Shown here piece after piece: positions 1-8,539 of a stretch of DNA of 32,038 nucleotides. The notes beneath the pieces were generated by a model. The model ran no database searches, was not told the DNA's origin, and saw only the letters and a program-made list of their open reading frames with translations. The stretch spans positions 1-32,038 of the forward strand of contig JAGCYQ010000220.1 in NCBI GenBank assembly GCA_017960765.1. The letters run 5' to 3'. A program made the position numbers and the translations under genes. The number at the start of each line of letters is the position of its first letter. Position 1 is the first letter of the stretch. The DNA is from Treponema sp. GTDB taxonomy: Bacteria > Spirochaetota > Spirochaetia > Treponematales > Treponemataceae.

Positions 1-1
1 C

Positions 2-1411
2 CAGTACAACAATTACTCTGAATGGAGCCGCAAGATGGTCGTCCAGACCGAAGACTACGGAACGTGGAAACTTGCCGCCCCTACGGTGAACGTAAAGATT
101 ATGGACAGGACTGCAACCCTCATACTGTCACAGCCAGTCCGCTCTGACGACAGGCAGGTGTACGGTACCGTAAGGTACAGGGTTCAGATAAAAAGGGTCA
201 CTGAAAGCGAAGACCCGGTATGCGTGCCTGACAGCCAGTATTACAAGCCTGCAACGTCACTAAACCCATACCCTGAATACAATGCCCAGAACGTGATCAC
301 GGCTGCGAACGAGACGAACTACAGGGACGGCGAAGGCTACGTCATAAGCGGGCAGACTTACATCCAAACGCTCCCGCTTGTCGGGCAGGGCTCAAAGAAC
401 ATCATCAACACCGACTACATGTACTCGGTTTGTGCGGAGAGCGAGGCTGACGTTTCAGCCGCAAGGGAAGCACTAGCAACCGTAGTGTGTACGTCCATAA
501 GGGATATTGTAAAGGCAAAGGAGACTGCGAAGGAAGCCTACATCACAGAGCTTGCCGCATTGAGCGCAAACCTCGGCAAGATTTCCAACGGTTCGCTGAA
601 CGGTTCTGCCAGCAACTTCTGGGAGCTTTCATCCTTTATAGACGACGACAACATAAACCACCACGAGGGTGCCTTCCGTGTAGGAGGAAGGAACGAGTAC
701 CTGCACGTAATCCCTGTCGATGAAAACGGCCACGACATAACGAACGCAACCCCGATTTCGGTTCCGATAGCCTCATACCGCATTGAGTTCCAGATTGGAA
801 ACTTCAAGGTTCAGTCAGAGAAGTCAAACTTCATCAACGGGCTTGCGGTTTACAACGGACAGGACTATTCCGAACGCCTGTACCTTACTTACAAGGGTAT
901 ATTGAGGCAGAGGCTTCCGGGGGCAACTTCCAGCGACGAATGGGACAACGCTCCTGAAGGCAGTATAGAGAGCATACTTACTGCCGCCGTTACGGAAGAG
1001 GAGAATACAGTCTACGCAAACATATCTGCGGACGAAATGCCGGGCAAGGCATGGCTCCTCGAGAACACACAGGTTGCGTATGTATTCCAGAGCGGGGTCA
1101 CTGACCTGAACGGTGCGAACCAGGAAAACCTTGTGCTTTCGGCTGACAACATTGCTGACGCTGACACAGGATGCCCGTCACTCAATGCAGACGGAACGGC
1201 AGTAGGCAAGGCTTACGAAGGTAACATAGCAATCGACAGCCAGAAGAACGTCATGTACTGGAACAAGGGAGGACTGAAGCGCGTCACTCCTTCGGCCAGT
1301 GCTGCGTTTACGGCTGCGAAGGCTGCATTTGACGCAAACAAATCAACGGACTGGGGCCTCACCTCTCAGCAGGTGGCTGCCCTTACGCTTGAATTTATGG
1401 AGGGATTATGA
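2..1411 (+). CDS. Phage tail/baseplate protein with FN3-like region (5' partial)
   Basis: The frame is open from base 2, so the gene starts before the window; the first in-window ATG (35) has no ribosome binding site. The visible N-terminal part (W, Y and hydrophobic spacing over about 100 residues) resembles a fibronectin type III beta-sandwich such as those in phage tail-tip and J-like proteins. The middle and end look mixed alpha/beta, finishing with an Ala-rich helical tail. The TGA stop overlaps the next ATG (ATGA), so translation is coupled to the LRR adhesin genes. The family is inferred from composition and position at the head of a tail-fibre cluster; no catalytic motif is seen. Codon use is GC-richer than in the LRR gene that follows. 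Confidence 0.6.
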   Translation, partial: QYNNYSEWSRKMVVQTEDYGTWKLAAPTVNVKIMDRTATLILSQPVRSDDRQVYGTVRYRVQIKRVTESEDPVCVPDSQYYKPATSLNPYPEYNAQNVITAANETNYRDGEGYVISGQTYIQTLPLVGQGSKNIINTDYMYSVCAESEADVSAAREALATVVCTSIRDIVKAKETAKEAYITELAALSANLGKISNGSLNGSASNFWELSSFIDDDNINHHEGAFRVGGRNEYLHVIPVDENGHDITNATPISVPIASYRIEFQIGNFKVQSEKSNFINGLAVYNGQDYSERLYLTYKGILRQRLPGATSSDEWDNAPEGSIESILTAAVTEEENTVYANISADEMPGKAWLLENTQVAYVFQSGVTDLNGANQENLVLSADNIADADTGCPSLNADGTAVGKAYEGNIAIDSQKNVMYWNKGGLKRVTPSASAAFTAAKAAFDANKSTDWGLTSQQVAALTLEFMEGL

Positions 1412-1506
1412 GTTACCAGACAACAATATCAAATTATGTCAGTACAATAGGGGCTCTTGCGGCAAATACGAAAAACAATCCGTATGACGTAATAATAACA
1501 GACTGA
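1408..1506 (+). CDS. 32-residue ORF: probable severed N-terminus of the LRR protein
   Basis: This short ORF starts at an ATG overlapping the preceding stop, with GGAGGG upstream (1399-1404), and ends at TGA 1504-1506. It is in the same frame as the large LRR gene, and the frame stays open without another stop from 1507 into it. The peptide contains the block NTKNNPYDVIITD; the frame after the stop continues ENLRQVYDMA and NPSAKKYINVAID. This pattern of helix, 'NPY..I.I', helix, 'NP.KYI.' resembles the N-terminal region of BspA-like LRR proteins. I infer that this ORF and the next were one gene and that TGA 1504 is a nonsense codon or a leaky stop. It could also be a genuine small peptide gene. 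Confidence 0.5.
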   Translation: MSYQTTISNYVSTIGALAANTKNNPYDVIITD

Positions 1507-1521
1507 GAAAATTTAAGGCAA

Positions 1522-3762
1522 GTGTATGACATGGCTGTAACAAATCCATCTGCGAAAAAATATATTAATGTTGCTATTGATTCTGCTCAAAGGTATGTAA
1601 ATATTTCGTTCAGTGAAGCTGTAAATGAAAGAACAAATTTACACGGGGCCTTTTCTTCAGAAACGGATAGCAGTTTTCTTGTAAGTTGTGATATGTCCCA
1701 GCTTAACTGCCCGAACGTCACGAATATTGATGCAATGTTTAGTGGTTGCAATCGGGTGACAAGTGTAATTGCGCCTGAATGCCCAGTCTTAACCAGTATT
1801 GAAAATATGTTTGGTAACTGTTCATCTCTTACAAATATAGATCTGTCAGGACTGTCAAGCGCAACCAATGCCCCCAGAATGTTTAGTGACTGTTCATCTC
1901 TCACAAGTGTAGACCTGTCAGAATTTACAAATTTAACCGATACTTCCGGGATGTTTGATGAATGTACATCTCTTACAAGTGTTAATTTGTCGGGATTATC
2001 AAGTGTGACTAATGCTAAGCTTATGTTTAATGGCTGTGCAGCCCTTACAACTGTTAATTTGTCAGGTTTAACAAGTTTACTTGACGCTAGCGGTATGTTT
2101 CAAAACTGCACATCTCTTGTAAGTGCTGACTTGTCAGACTTGACAAGTGTAACAGTCACTTCTGAAATGTTCAAAGAATGTTCTTCTCTTACAACTGTTG
2201 ACCTGTCGGGATTATCAAGTGTGACTGATGCTGGGAGTATGTTCTATAAATGTATTTTGCTAACATCCTTTGATTTGTCGAACTTTACAAGTTTAATTAA
2301 CGCTAGCGGTATGTTTAATGGCTGTACATCCCTTACAGCTGCTAATTTATCAGGATTGTCAAATGTAATAGTTGCTAACTATATGTTTAGAGGCTGTACT
2401 TCACTTGCTACTGCTAATATTACAGATATGGATAATGTAGCTGGTACTATGTATATGTTTGATGGCTGTACTTCTCTTACTGATGTTGACATATCAGGAA
2501 TGGATAAGGTAACAGCTATCGAAAATATGTTCTGGAATTGCTCTTCTCTTACCAGTATCAATATTTCAGGAATGAACAGTTTAACTAATGCTGTAAAGAT
2601 GTTTAAGAATTGTACAGTCCTCGAAAGTGTCAATATATCAGGGATGAACAGTCTGTCTAAAGTATATAACACACCTACTACTGACAAAATGTTTGAGGGG
2701 TGCACTGCAATTACAGATGTGGATATATCAGGAATGAACAGTCTTACTGATGCACAGATGATGTTTGCAGGAATTACTGCATTGGAAACAGTTGATATAT
2801 CAGGAATGGCAAGTGTAGCGAGGGCTGATTTAATGTTTAATGGTTGTACATCACTTGCTGATGTTGGTGTATCAGGGATGACAAATGTAACAGATGCCAG
2901 TTCTATGTTTGATAACTGTATAGCCCTTACTGATATTGATATATCAGGGTTAATAAATGTAACTGATGCTGGTTATATGTTTAATGGCTGCACTTCACTT
3001 ACTGATATTGATGTGTCTGGAATGACAAGTGTAACAAATCCTAAAAATATGTTTAGTGGCTGCACTTCCCTTGTTAAGATTGACATATCAAGGATGATAA
3101 ATGTGACAAATACACAATCTATGTTTTCAAATTGTACGTCATTAAAAGAGGTTACGGTTATGCCTAATACTATAGGTGTATCGCAAGAAATGTTTAGTGG
3201 ATGTACAGCCCTTGAAGCTATAAAGAATTTCAAATGGAATGTAGAGGCTCTTAGTGCAGAGATCCCTAACAATGGGGAAATACATTCAGTTGTTGCAGGA
3301 ATAACATATATGAGCAATATATTCCAAGGCTGTTCCTCCTTAAGCCATATATACTACAACGCAGATAACGACCCTTCAGTACAAAGGGACAGTGACGAAT
3401 GGCTCCTTTACAAGAAGACAGGAAACACGCTGACAGCCTATGACACCGACGGGGAGCAGGAGTTTACAGAGACACTCGGAGAGAACAAGATAACCCTCAT
3501 CGGACAGACGGTTGACCTCCTCTTCGACACGCAGGTTCCTGACCATGAGAAGAAGATACAGCACCCTTACCTGTATGCACTTAACGACGGTTCAACCTTT
3601 GACGCGGCTGGAGGCTCTTATGCGCTCCTTGCAAAAGACCCTGAGAAGGTCGTTACGAACATCGAGCGTTTCCGCAAGCTGTCAGCCTCTAAGAAACTGG
3701 CAATCCCTCTGTCAGAGCCAAGCCCGGAAGATATGGTACCTGGTTGTATCTGGCTGGGCTAA
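1522..3762 (+). CDS. BspA/TpLRR-type leucine-rich repeat protein, likely receptor-binding tail protein
   Basis: The protein has about 746 residues from GTG 1522, or 743 from ATG 1531; TAAGG at 1514-1518 suits the ATG at least as well. After about 70 residues come 21 repeats of about 24 residues of the form MFxxCxxLTxxxLSGLxxVTxA, the bacterial surface LRR type known from BspA and treponemal LRR proteins. Early repeats use LSGL and later ones ISGM. The last roughly 130 residues are non-repetitive and have GC-richer codons, like the neighbouring tail genes. There is no signal peptide or anchor, and it sits between tail genes, so it is more likely a phage adhesin than a secreted host protein. 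The reading frame extends upstream to 1408 across one TGA. Confidence 0.75.
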   Translation: MYDMAVTNPSAKKYINVAIDSAQRYVNISFSEAVNERTNLHGAFSSETDSSFLVSCDMSQLNCPNVTNIDAMFSGCNRVTSVIAPECPVLTSIENMFGNCSSLTNIDLSGLSSATNAPRMFSDCSSLTSVDLSEFTNLTDTSGMFDECTSLTSVNLSGLSSVTNAKLMFNGCAALTTVNLSGLTSLLDASGMFQNCTSLVSADLSDLTSVTVTSEMFKECSSLTTVDLSGLSSVTDAGSMFYKCILLTSFDLSNFTSLINASGMFNGCTSLTAANLSGLSNVIVANYMFRGCTSLATANITDMDNVAGTMYMFDGCTSLTDVDISGMDKVTAIENMFWNCSSLTSINISGMNSLTNAVKMFKNCTVLESVNISGMNSLSKVYNTPTTDKMFEGCTAITDVDISGMNSLTDAQMMFAGITALETVDISGMASVARADLMFNGCTSLADVGVSGMTNVTDASSMFDNCIALTDIDISGLINVTDAGYMFNGCTSLTDIDVSGMTSVTNPKNMFSGCTSLVKIDISRMINVTNTQSMFSNCTSLKEVTVMPNTIGVSQEMFSGCTALEAIKNFKWNVEALSAEIPNNGEIHSVVAGITYMSNIFQGCSSLSHIYYNADNDPSVQRDSDEWLLYKKTGNTLTAYDTDGEQEFTETLGENKITLIGQTVDLLFDTQVPDHEKKIQHPYLYALNDGSTFDAAGGSYALLAKDPEKVVTNIERFRKLSASKKLAIPLSEPSPEDMVPGCIWLG
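1735..3231 (+). repeat. About 21 tandem 72-bp LRR units inside the adhesin gene
   Basis: Each unit encodes about 24 residues starting Met-Phe and carrying a Cys at the fifth position of nearly every unit; one unit near 2690 carries a six-residue insertion. Units up to about 2400 share the core DLSGLSSVT; those after share DISGMNSLT, showing two homogenised sub-blocks. The DNA is clearly AT-richer than the flanks. Confidence 0.85.
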
Positions 3763-3771
3763 GGGGGAAGT

Positions 3772-4755
3772 ATGATAGTCGAGGAAAAACTGCATGTCCT
3801 GAATAAGCAGGGACAGGTAATGGACATATCACTTACGGACGTAAAGAGCGAAGCCCTCGGTACGGATGAGGGGGACGGCACCTGCCTTTCGGTTTTCAGA
3901 AATGGAAGGATTCTTTATGCTGCGACGAACGATAAAGTGGACGTACCCGACCCTGCCCTGCTTGCACTGAAGGATTCGCAGGGCCAGTTGCGTTACGTCC
4001 ACGGCATACCGGGAACGAAGACCCTTGTGCTTGACGCTACGTATACAGGCAACTTTGACATAGACCTTGACTGTCCTTACGGCGGACGCATAATCATAAG
4101 GTCAAGCAACGGCAGTCAGGGGTACAACGGAAAGTCGAACAGTTGGAGCTCTGCGAATGGACGTTATGGTGGCAACTCCGGCTACGGATGGAAACTGAAT
4201 TTAGGAAATTTGTCTGACTACGTAGAATTTACTGCCCCTTCTGGTGGCGGAGGCGGAGCAAGGGGTCAGAATTCCAATTATTCGGCAGGTGGCGGCGGTG
4301 CAGGAAGCCAGCTGGTTCTTGAGTTCGGAAGGTTATCCCTTCCACTATCTGCAAGGACGGGATTGAACGGGGGCGGTTCGGGAACATTCCACAGTAGCCC
4401 GAATAATGACGACGGAGGCCCGGGAGGAGCAAGCTGGCCTTATTCAGATTCATCTACGACCCATAAGGGACAAGCAAGCCAAAATCAGGGAAGGACGGAA
4501 TCATGCACGAAGGATAAGTACGGGCATACAACATGTACAGTGACGAATTATGGTTCCCGTGGAGGGGCAGGAGGGGCCGGGTACAAAAACCAGGCCGTAA
4601 GGGAATGGTATGTTAACGGGCTGGACAAAAGCAGCCTGGTTGCGGATTTGGCGGAAGTGACGGTCAATGTCAGCGGGTTTGACATTTCTGCAAGCCTTAG
4701 TGACTTGTCCACAACGACGCATAGCGTGGAAATATATAAATACATGTACGTTTAG
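3772..4755 (+). CDS. Glycine-rich tail-fibre/adhesin-like protein
   Basis: It starts at ATG 3772 with an AGGGGGA ribosome site nine bases after the LRR gene stop. About 115 N-terminal residues are ordinary, ending in a beta-rich segment. Then come repeated glycine clusters, among them GGNSGYG, SGGGGGARG, AGGGGAGS, GGGSG, DDGGPGGA and GSRGGAGGAG, separated by short hydrophobic or aromatic stretches. This resembles the polyglycine-II sandwich domains of T-even gp38-type tail-tip adhesins, where Gly runs form a compact host-recognition tip. The C-terminal 60 residues are beta-rich. Position directly after the LRR protein supports a receptor-binding or tail-tip role. No enzyme motif is present. 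The gp38 parallel is by composition, not by alignment. Confidence 0.6.
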   Translation: MIVEEKLHVLNKQGQVMDISLTDVKSEALGTDEGDGTCLSVFRNGRILYAATNDKVDVPDPALLALKDSQGQLRYVHGIPGTKTLVLDATYTGNFDIDLDCPYGGRIIIRSSNGSQGYNGKSNSWSSANGRYGGNSGYGWKLNLGNLSDYVEFTAPSGGGGGARGQNSNYSAGGGGAGSQLVLEFGRLSLPLSARTGLNGGGSGTFHSSPNNDDGGPGGASWPYSDSSTTHKGQASQNQGRTESCTKDKYGHTTCTVTNYGSRGGAGGAGYKNQAVREWYVNGLDKSSLVADLAEVTVNVSGFDISASLSDLSTTTHSVEIYKYMYV

Positions 4756-4766
4756 GGGTTGTGAAT

Positions 4767-6899
4767 ATGCTTTTACTAGATAAGGAAGGTTGTATAATAG
4801 GGGTCAATACGAAGCCTGATTCCAAGCCGTCTCCGCTTCCGGTTGACGGGACGAAATGGAACGGGACGGAGTGGGTATATCCGCCTTCCGTCCAGCTTCA
4901 GGAAAGACAGACACCAGCTGTCTATGCGGATGAACCCATGAACGCATATCAGCTTCTTGTAAGAATACAGGATGCGGTACATCCTCACTGTGGGACCAAA
5001 ACAAAGGAAAAGTCCGACGATATTACGGTGTTGATTCCATCTTACAACAAATGGAAGTGGGTTGCAGAGGCAATAAGAAGTGTCTTGGAACAGACGCTTA
5101 AACCATACAAGGTCATAGTCCTTGCCATGACGGACAAGGATTATGAATCGGCAAGGTCCGTTGAGTCGCCTGCCTTGGAAGTAATAAAGTCAGAAAGGAA
5201 AAATGCCAGTGCAGCGAGGAATTACCTTGTCAGTGTCTGTCCGACGGAATACTTCGTCCTGCTTGATGCGGACGACCTCTTATCCCCTAACTTCCTTGAG
5301 GTTGTGCGAAAGGAGAAAGCTTCCATCGTGGGAGTCCCGTGCAAGCAGGCAATCCCGTACATAGGGGAGCGGAGGTATGTTATATGCGGAAACCTTACCC
5401 AGCTTCTTCACAAGGAAGTCTGGAATGAAATCGGAGGGCTAAGGGAAGACTTGTCTGATGGAGGGGAAGACTGCTTCTTCCTCAACGAGATTTTTATCCA
5501 GAAGAAATGGCTTGCAGACTATACACTGCAAGCCTGGTATGACTACAGGCAGGTGGATGAGGAAAGTCTTGTAAACAAGGACAGGCACGTTCCTTACGTC
5601 CTGTCAGTTGAAAGGGAGCTGTGGCTTCACAGGGACTGGTACAAAGGCCTCCTTGAGCGGACTTATGAGCAGGAGCGGCAGGCCGTCGGAATGGCGTTGA
5701 ATGATTTTATAAAAAAATATAATGGGCGAAACGATACAGGTACCCCTGTAGTCATATCTTACCCGTCCTTTAATCTGAACTGGGCAAGGGACACGTCCAT
5801 TGCAAACAGGTGGAACAATGCACTCCCGCTGTTTGCAGAATCGGAAAGGAGGGGCTCTAAGTGGGTTTGCAAAGACCTTACACAGCCAAACCTGTATGGA
5901 AGGAATTTCGATTTGTATGTATATGCACAGCCGTGTCTGTCATGGGAAGAAATTACCCTTGGGGGAACCAATGGAAAAAGCTGCTATGTAAATAACCCGG
6001 AACTTGACATAAACCTTCCCATGGAAGAGCTTTTGAAAAATTACTGCGTGGTGTTCTCTAGGGAACAGCAGATTGCCCCTGCAAGGGATGTCACTGGGGA
6101 TGATTACGGAGGGCTTATAGATGAGGCGGCTGAGAAAGGGGCTGCCATTGGATATGACGTGCCTGAAAACAGTTATACACTGGCATTTTTCTCCAAATGC
6201 AACAAGAAGTGCCATTACTGTGTACAGGAGGGGCTTTCTGCAAACCTTGACGAAGACACTTTGTACAAGAACTTTCTTAAGGCTATGGACAAACTGGAGT
6301 CTATTCACGGGAAGAACTGGAGGGTGAACCTTTCAGGGGGAGAGATTACGCTTTGTTCGGACGAGCTTGCACATAAGGTGATGGAGAGGCTGGACGGCTA
6401 CTGCGTACAGCTCCTCACTAACGGGAACAGGTACCTCGAAAGCCCGTTTTACGGCTATCCGAACGTAAATGCCCTGGTGCACCTGACGGAGCCGCCCTTC
6501 GACGCTTCGTTCCTCCGCTGCTATGACATAGCGACCGTTGTTGCCAACAAAAAAGATTTGCCGGAACTTATAAAAGCCGTAAGCGAAGGAAAAATAGGCC
6601 GCAACTGTTATCTTCCGACTTACATAGGCAATGACAAGACTTTGGCCTTATCAGATGAGGATGCGCACGAGCTTAATACAGCCCTTGCAGAGAAAGGCAT
6701 TTACCGCCCAGACCCCAAGCCTGGGAACCTTGCAGCTTGCGTAAGGAAAAAGGAAGTGTTCAGGCAGGTGAACCTTTGGGACTTGACCGTATACCCGTGC
6801 TGCGGGTTCATGGAGCCTCCCATTCCTTTGGACGAATGGAACCTTCAGGAGCCTACTGGCAGGTTCTGCAAAGGGTGTCCGAAGCTTGTCTACGACTAA
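4767..6899 (+). CDS. Glycosyltransferase family 2 - radical SAM fusion protein
   Basis: ATG 4767 (710 residues) is preferred over GTG 4761, because AGGGG at 4754-4758 then sits eight bases away. Residues 1-80 are a short unknown domain. Residues 85-300 are a GT-A fold glycosyltransferase: VLIPSYN strand, then the metal-binding DADD at 167-170. About 140 residues of unknown fold follow. A radical SAM domain starts near 470, with Cys478, Cys482 and Cys485 (CX3CX2C, the 4Fe-4S/SAM motif), SGGE near 520, and a C-terminal Cys cluster (Cys678, Cys679 and two more near the end) that could hold an auxiliary cluster, SPASM-like. The substrate is unknown. It lies in the tail cluster and is followed at once by another GT2 gene; the radical-SAM half is paralogous to the gene at 10541. 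Confidence 0.8.
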   Translation: MLLLDKEGCIIGVNTKPDSKPSPLPVDGTKWNGTEWVYPPSVQLQERQTPAVYADEPMNAYQLLVRIQDAVHPHCGTKTKEKSDDITVLIPSYNKWKWVAEAIRSVLEQTLKPYKVIVLAMTDKDYESARSVESPALEVIKSERKNASAARNYLVSVCPTEYFVLLDADDLLSPNFLEVVRKEKASIVGVPCKQAIPYIGERRYVICGNLTQLLHKEVWNEIGGLREDLSDGGEDCFFLNEIFIQKKWLADYTLQAWYDYRQVDEESLVNKDRHVPYVLSVERELWLHRDWYKGLLERTYEQERQAVGMALNDFIKKYNGRNDTGTPVVISYPSFNLNWARDTSIANRWNNALPLFAESERRGSKWVCKDLTQPNLYGRNFDLYVYAQPCLSWEEITLGGTNGKSCYVNNPELDINLPMEELLKNYCVVFSREQQIAPARDVTGDDYGGLIDEAAEKGAAIGYDVPENSYTLAFFSKCNKKCHYCVQEGLSANLDEDTLYKNFLKAMDKLESIHGKNWRVNLSGGEITLCSDELAHKVMERLDGYCVQLLTNGNRYLESPFYGYPNVNALVHLTEPPFDASFLRCYDIATVVANKKDLPELIKAVSEGKIGRNCYLPTYIGNDKTLALSDEDAHELNTALAEKGIYRPDPKPGNLAACVRKKEVFRQVNLWDLTVYPCCGFMEPPIPLDEWNLQEPTGRFCKGCPKLVYD

Positions 6900-6908
6900 G
6901 GAGATTTT

Positions 6909-7880
6909 ATGCTGTCAATAATAGTTTTGTTCTGTGATAAAGACATGTGGCACATTCCGGGATTAGTGGAATACATAAAGGAAACCTGCAAGGGGGATTA
7001 TGAGGTCGTCCTTGTGGACAACAGGAAGGAAAAGAACACCCCGCCGCCTGGCACTGGCTGGCCAGTCTATGAGGCACCCGGAATCGGAACCTTTGAAGGC
7101 AGAAGGTTCGCGCTGTCAAAGTGCAGGGGAAAATACGTGTGGTTCATCGACGCAGACGACAAGATACTGGACTGGAGCGGTTTTATGAATCCAGATGAGC
7201 AGGACGCGGACTTCATATTCTTCAATGCGTCGGAGCTCAGGGACAAGAGGTGCGGCCCCGTCTATGACGACGACGTACCCACCGTCCTTATCCAGACGGG
7301 AAAGGAACTGCATAAGGACATAAGGCTTGAAGTCAACCAGGAGTCATTCCGGCATATATACCTTCCGCTCTGGAACAAATTCATAAGGCTCGATTTTGCA
7401 AGGCGAGTTTATGAGATGGTGACTCTCCTGCCCTCCGTTACAGACCATGAGGACTCCCTTATGAGTGCCATGCTTTTGAAACATGCAGAATATGTTTCTG
7501 ACTGGACTGACAAGACCATATATATTTATGATTCAAGGACCAGCACGTCATCCGTAGGGATTACCCCAAATATTGAAAGATACAAAAGGCTTAACAGGGG
7601 GCAGCAGAAGCTCCTGGAGTTTGCCAGGGGACACTTCACTGATACCGAATGGAAGAGGCTTGGTTTCGACCTGTATTTCTATGGTGACTACTATTGGAGG
7701 TTCAGGTTCCTCCCTTCCCTTCCTGACAAGATAGAAGCCATTAAGTTTTTGGCAGAAGAATTTTCCTACGAAAACTTGCTCGGCATAATGAAGTATGCGG
7801 AACAGTGCGACGAGTTCAAGTACCGCAGGCTTATGGAGAAGTACCTTATAAGGTATTGTCTCCCGGAAGTCAGGTATTAG
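6909..7880 (+). CDS. Glycosyltransferase family 2 protein
   Basis: 323 residues, with AAGGAG nine bases ahead of the ATG. The N-terminus has the GT-A nucleotide-binding strand (SIIVLFCDKD) and, near residue 85, the metal-binding FIDADD motif; the helix-rich second half is typical of small GT2 enzymes. It would transfer a sugar from an activated nucleotide-sugar donor to an unknown acceptor, in the cytoplasm. It is the last gene of the tail cluster, directly after the GT2-radical SAM fusion, so a shared job such as decorating the tail adhesins or the host surface is possible but is inference. Its stop overlaps the stop of the convergent repressor gene by a few bases, with no terminator between. 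Confidence 0.85.
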   Translation: MLSIIVLFCDKDMWHIPGLVEYIKETCKGDYEVVLVDNRKEKNTPPPGTGWPVYEAPGIGTFEGRRFALSKCRGKYVWFIDADDKILDWSGFMNPDEQDADFIFFNASELRDKRCGPVYDDDVPTVLIQTGKELHKDIRLEVNQESFRHIYLPLWNKFIRLDFARRVYEMVTLLPSVTDHEDSLMSAMLLKHAEYVSDWTDKTIYIYDSRTSTSSVGITPNIERYKRLNRGQQKLLEFARGHFTDTEWKRLGFDLYFYGDYYWRFRFLPSLPDKIEAIKFLAEEFSYENLLGIMKYAEQCDEFKYRRLMEKYLIRYCLPEVRY

Positions 7881-8533
7881 ACGGCCCTGTACAAAATGCC
7901 GAGTACGCGGCCCACCACCATGAACCTGCACTTGTCGTATTCGTCAACCTTTACGGTGTATGACGGGTACTTTGTATTATCGCAGGCAACGCCCGTCTCA
8001 TGGGGGAGCTGAGAAAGCCTTTTCACTGAAACCTGCCCGTCAAGGCTTACTGCGTAAAGCCCGTTGGACGTGGCGACTGACGTTTCGGAGCAGATAACGA
8101 CAGAACCGTTTGGAATTGTAGGTTCCATGTAGTCTCCAGAGACCCGGACGCACACCTTTGGGCCTGCTGCGGATTCAAGCCATTCGGGTGCAGGAATCCA
8201 GAGCGCCGCCTTCCGCGGGGGAAACAGTTCGTCTGAAAGGACTGGCACGAAAGTCCCGTTTTCAGGGCCACCGCCTCCAATGACCACCACCCTGTTGTCC
8301 TTCCCCTCAAGAAGAAACTCAACAGAAGTGTCCAATATCTTGGATATTCTGAGGACTGTGTGTGAATTCGGGTATGAAGCCTGGTGCTTCCAGTCGGAGA
8401 ATACGTTTGAGTTAAGTCCGGCCTGCCTTATGAGCTCATTTTTCGTCATGTTCTTGTCATGCAGGAGTTTCTCTATACGCACGATAAACTCCGGCGGCAG
8501 CCTTTCCTTTTTTTGTTTGTGATTTGTTTCCAT
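7877..8533 (-). CDS. CI/LexA-like prophage repressor with substituted S24 catalytic Ser
   Basis: 218 residues. Residues 14-72 form an XRE-type helix-turn-helix (MTKNELIRQAGLNSNVFSDW), followed by a linker and an S24/LexA-type C-terminal domain at about 110-215. The expected GDSMEPTI motif reads GDYMEPTI: the catalytic Ser is Tyr135 (TAC). The partner Lys171 (SVKRL) is present. Self-cleavage after RecA activation is therefore not expected, though dimerisation should be kept. No Shine-Dalgarno precedes ATG 8533; a TTGCAT-17-TAATAT promoter puts the transcription start at the ATG, as for lambda cI from PRM. It faces the plus-strand regulators across a 128-bp operator region. Confidence 0.85.
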   Translation of the reverse strand: METNHKQKKERLPPEFIVRIEKLLHDKNMTKNELIRQAGLNSNVFSDWKHQASYPNSHTVLRISKILDTSVEFLLEGKDNRVVVIGGGGPENGTFVPVLSDELFPPRKAALWIPAPEWLESAAGPKVCVRVSGDYMEPTIPNGSVVICSETSVATSNGLYAVSLDGQVSVKRLSQLPHETGVACDNTKYPSYTVKVDEYDKCRFMVVGRVLGILYRAV

Positions 8534-8539
8534 AAGGAT

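Noticed and set aside
1504-1506. Selenocysteine or genome-wide TGA recoding
   Set aside because: Several other genes (for example those ending at 12632 and 13164) use TGA as a true stop with coupled starts; no SECIS-like hairpin stands out after 1506.
1735-3231. CRISPR-like array
   Set aside because: Regular 72-base periodicity is explained by coding LRR units with no constant direct repeat and unique spacers.
1522-3762. Diversity-generating retroelement target in the LRR gene
   Set aside because: No reverse transcriptase gene and no template repeat are visible in the window; the repeats are ordinary LRR units.
7860-7900. Terminator between the convergent glycosyltransferase and repressor genes
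   Set aside because: No stem with a T tract is present; the two stop codons overlap directly.
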